Both the position numbers and the translations under genes were made by a program. From positions 3,843,407 to 3,907,406 of the forward strand of contig NZ_CP029176.1 of assembly GCF_003352165.1 (NCBI RefSeq): 64,000 nucleotides of DNA, in the 5' to 3' direction. This DNA is from Acidibrevibacterium fodinaquatile (GTDB lineage: Bacteria > Pseudomonadota > Alphaproteobacteria > Acetobacterales > Acetobacteraceae). The notes beneath the pieces are model-generated. The model was not told the origin of the DNA. It saw only the letters and a list, made by a program, of their open reading frames with translations, and did not search any database. Shown in pieces: positions 62,423-64,000 of the stretch. The number at the start of each line of letters is the position of its first letter. Within the stretch, counting starts at the first letter, position 1.

Positions 62423-63220
62423 ATGGCACCAGAGATGATCGTGGTCGAAACCGTGGGCAAGGCGGGGATCATTCGCCTCAACCGCCCGCAGGCGCTGAAT
62501 GCGCTCTGCGACCGGCTGATGGCCGAACTCGGGGCGCAATTGCGGGCTTTCGACGCGGATCCGGCGATCGCCGCGATCATCCTCACCGGCTCGGACAAGG
62601 CCTTCGCCGCCGGCGCCGACATCAAGGAAATGCTGCCACGCCGCTATCCGGAGGTGATGCGCGAGGATTTCATCGCGCCCTGGGAGATCGTCACCACGGT
62701 GAAGAAGCCGGTGATCGCCGCGGTTGCCGGGTTCGCGTTAGGCGGCGGCTGCGAACTCGCGATGATGTGTGACATCATCCTCGCCGCCGAGACCGCGAAA
62801 TTCGGCCAGCCGGAGATCAATCTCGGGGTCATCCCCGGCGCCGGCGGCACGCAGCGCCTGACGCGCGCGATCGGCAAGGCCAAGGCGATGGAGATGATCC
62901 TGACCGGGCGCATGATGGACGCCCATGACGCCGAACGCGCCAATCTCGTCGCCCGCGTCGTGCCCGCCGCCGATCTTATGGCCGAGGCGCTGAAGCTCGC
63001 CGAAAAACTGGCGACGCTGTCGCCGGTCGCGCTCGCGGTCGCCAAGCAAGCGGTCAATCGGGCGTTCGAGACCACGCTCGGCGAGGGGGTGCGGGTCGAG
63101 CGCTCGCTCTTCCTGCCGCTCTTCGGCACGGCGGATCAGCAGGAGGGCATGGCGGCCTTCGCGGAAAAGCGCAAGCCCCGGTTTTCCGGCTGGCGCGGCG
63201 GCGAGCCCGGCGCCGCGTGA
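62423..63220 (+). CDS. Enoyl-CoA hydratase
   Basis: A 265-residue crotonase-fold enzyme. [18 protein letters not shown], the oxyanion-hole loop [13 protein letters not shown], and [62 protein letters not shown] hold both catalytic Glu residues. It hydrates crotonyl-CoA in beta-oxidation. GAGAGGGAGAG precedes ATG 62423. The gene order mutM-enoyl-CoA hydratase-rpsT is common in alphaproteobacteria. Confidence 0.94.
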   Translation: MAPEMIVVETVGKAGIIRLNRPQALNALCDRLMAELGAQLRAFDADPAIAAIILTGSDKAFAAGADIKEMLPRRYPEVMREDFIAPWEIVTTVKKPVIAAVAGFALGGGCELAMMCDIILAAETAKFGQPEINLGVIPGAGGTQRLTRAIGKAKAMEMILTGRMMDAHDAERANLVARVVPAADLMAEALKLAEKLATLSPVALAVAKQAVNRAFETTLGEGVRVERSLFLPLFGTADQQEGMAAFAEKRKPRFSGWRGGEPGAA

Positions 63221-63232
63221 TGGGGGCGCCGC

Positions 63233-63261
63233 TTGACAGGCCCGGCGGCGCTTTCTAGAAG
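63233..63261 (+). promoter_or_regulatory. Promoter of rpsT
   Basis: TTGACA (63233-63238), a 17-base spacer and TAGAAG (63256-63261) give a near-consensus sigma-70 promoter, 12 bases after the enoyl-CoA hydratase stop and about 70 bases before the rpsT ATG at 63333. The leader contains a GATGATGATGATG run. Confidence 0.65.
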
Positions 63262-63332
63262 GCGCTTCCTGGCTCGAAAGGGTATTCGCCCGTTCGGGGT
63301 GTTCGGCTTTTTGATGATGATGATGAGGGGCC

Positions 63333-63602
63333 ATGGCCAATACCGCTTCGGCGCGCAAGCGCATCCGCCAGACGGCACGCCGCACCGAGCGTAACCGCGC
63401 CCGGAAGTCGCGCGTGCGGACCTTCATCCGCAAGGTCGAGGCGGCGATCGCCGGGGGCGATAAGGAGGCGGCGGTGACCGCGCTGCGTCTCGCCGAGCCC
63501 GAGATGCAACGCGCCGCCGGCAAAGGCGTGCTGCCGAAAAACACCGCGTCGCGCAAGATCTCGCGGCTGTCGGCGCGCATCAAGGCACTTGCGCTTTCGT
63601 AA
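63333..63602 (+). CDS. rpsT: 30S ribosomal protein S20
   Basis: An 89-residue, highly basic, all-helical ribosomal protein binding 16S r[42 protein letters not shown] and [18 protein letters not shown] match S20. GAGGGG precedes the ATG. In alphaproteobacteria rpsT often lies just before dnaA, which may start beyond the right edge. Confidence 0.97.
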   Translation: MANTASARKRIRQTARRTERNRARKSRVRTFIRKVEAAIAGGDKEAAVTALRLAEPEMQRAAGKGVLPKNTASRKISRLSARIKALALS

Positions 63603-64000
63603 AAATTTCTCTCCCGCCATCTTGACGGCGGCGGGTTGCGCGGTCGAAAATGACAAATCCGTGTCAGAATATCGATGCGGGGTGTTTTTTCCTGACCAAT
63701 TTCTCTGCCGTATGCGCCCGCCGCAAAAGTAAAAAATGCCTTGCTCGGCTGGGCAAGCAAGCAGTTTTTGTGCTGTTTTTATAATTATGCCTCGCGATTT
63801 GCACTAATTTTGTCTTGGCCACTTTCTCGGTTGCTTCCGCCGAACCTTCGGTTTAGTGTCCGCCCTTCTCAATTCTGTCTGTAGACGGTGGTTTGTTGAC
63901 GCAGCTCGCGAGAGATGCGGCGCGATAGACGTAATGGGTGGTTTTGGGCGTCTCCACGATCTCCGTGGCGAACGGAAGGTTAAATTTGGGGGCGTGAGAG
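63603..64000. other. Non-coding region to the right edge, possible leader of dnaA
   Basis: No convincing ORF is seen in these 398 bases. The composition is less GC-rich from 63660 to 63900. A small dyad CCACG (63954-63958) / CGTGG (63964-63968) lies near the edge. Synteny suggests dnaA follows on the right, but its start is outside the window. No clear DnaA box was found here. Confidence 0.4.

Noticed and set aside
1..64000. CRISPR arrays, insertion sequences, prophage or rRNA operons
   Set aside because: No regularly spaced repeats, transposase, integrase, phage structural genes or rRNA sequences were seen.

Overview
The window is high-GC chromosomal DNA of an alphaproteobacterium, most probably a member of the Acetobacteraceae or another Rhodospirillales lineage. 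This rests on gene content and order (hemE-hemH-hemJ beside a pyruvate phosphate dikinase regulator and maf; ubiE-coaBC beside mutM; enoyl-CoA hydratase-rpsT; xseB-ispA; etfB-etfA-3-hydroxybutyryl-CoA dehydrogenase; a PHB pathway) and on a pyrroloquinoline quinone (PQQ) alcohol dehydrogenase cluster. No phage, insertion sequence or CRISPR array was seen. The species is an inference.

Layout. 1-1.07 kb: the 5' part of an RND efflux pump gene on the minus strand. 1.45-26.2 kb: an exosortase A (XrtA)/PEP-CTERM and exopolysaccharide locus in two divergent arms around a tRNA-Val and an AT-rich gap. The minus arm holds the polysaccharide export protein, chain-length protein, tyrosine autokinase, outer-membrane protein, ATPase, polysaccharide deacetylase, FemAB-like protein, glycosyltransferase and exosortase A fused to an EpsI domain. 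The plus arm holds the priming glycosyltransferase, PrsK, PrsR, PrsT, an O-antigen-ligase-like protein, a small protein, a glycosyltransferase and a methyltransferase. A candidate sorted substrate, a secreted protein ending in a VPEP-type C-terminus, lies 23 kb beyond the arm, at 49.5 kb.

26.3-32.4 kb: an SDR/DUF6134 pair, hemJ-hemH-hemE with ATGA overlaps, a 309-bp gap with DnaA-box-like sequences that is a good candidate for the chromosome origin, then the PPDK regulator and maf. 32.6-35.5 kb: PQQ dehydrogenase, cytochrome c and a periplasmic binding protein, a xoxF-xoxG-xoxJ-like set. 35.5-43.6 kb: housekeeping genes (radC, map, D-Ala-D-Ala carboxypeptidase, phasin, tartrate dehydrogenase family, pyrE, tlyA, ispA, xseB). 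43.8-50.2 kb: phaA, phaB, a soluble chemoreceptor, a Rap1a-like secreted protein, a FAD oxidoreductase and the PEP-CTERM protein. 50.2-59.4 kb: a 2OG-Fe dioxygenase, an MscS-type channel, the ETF genes and hydroxybutyryl-CoA dehydrogenase, a GAF-EAL protein and a PHB-depolymerase-type esterase. 59.6-64 kb: coaBC, ubiE, mutM, enoyl-CoA hydratase, rpsT and a non-coding stretch at the right edge.

Two regulatory patterns stand out. First, phasin, phaB and the PHB-depolymerase-like gene, spread over 20 kb, share a 15-bp near-palindrome (consensus TGYTGCARYGCAGCA) in their upstream regions that resembles the PhaR operator of other alphaproteobacteria. Second, a double-hairpin repeat occurs in the prsK-prsR gap and again at 59.45 kb, with a compensated base-pair change between copies.
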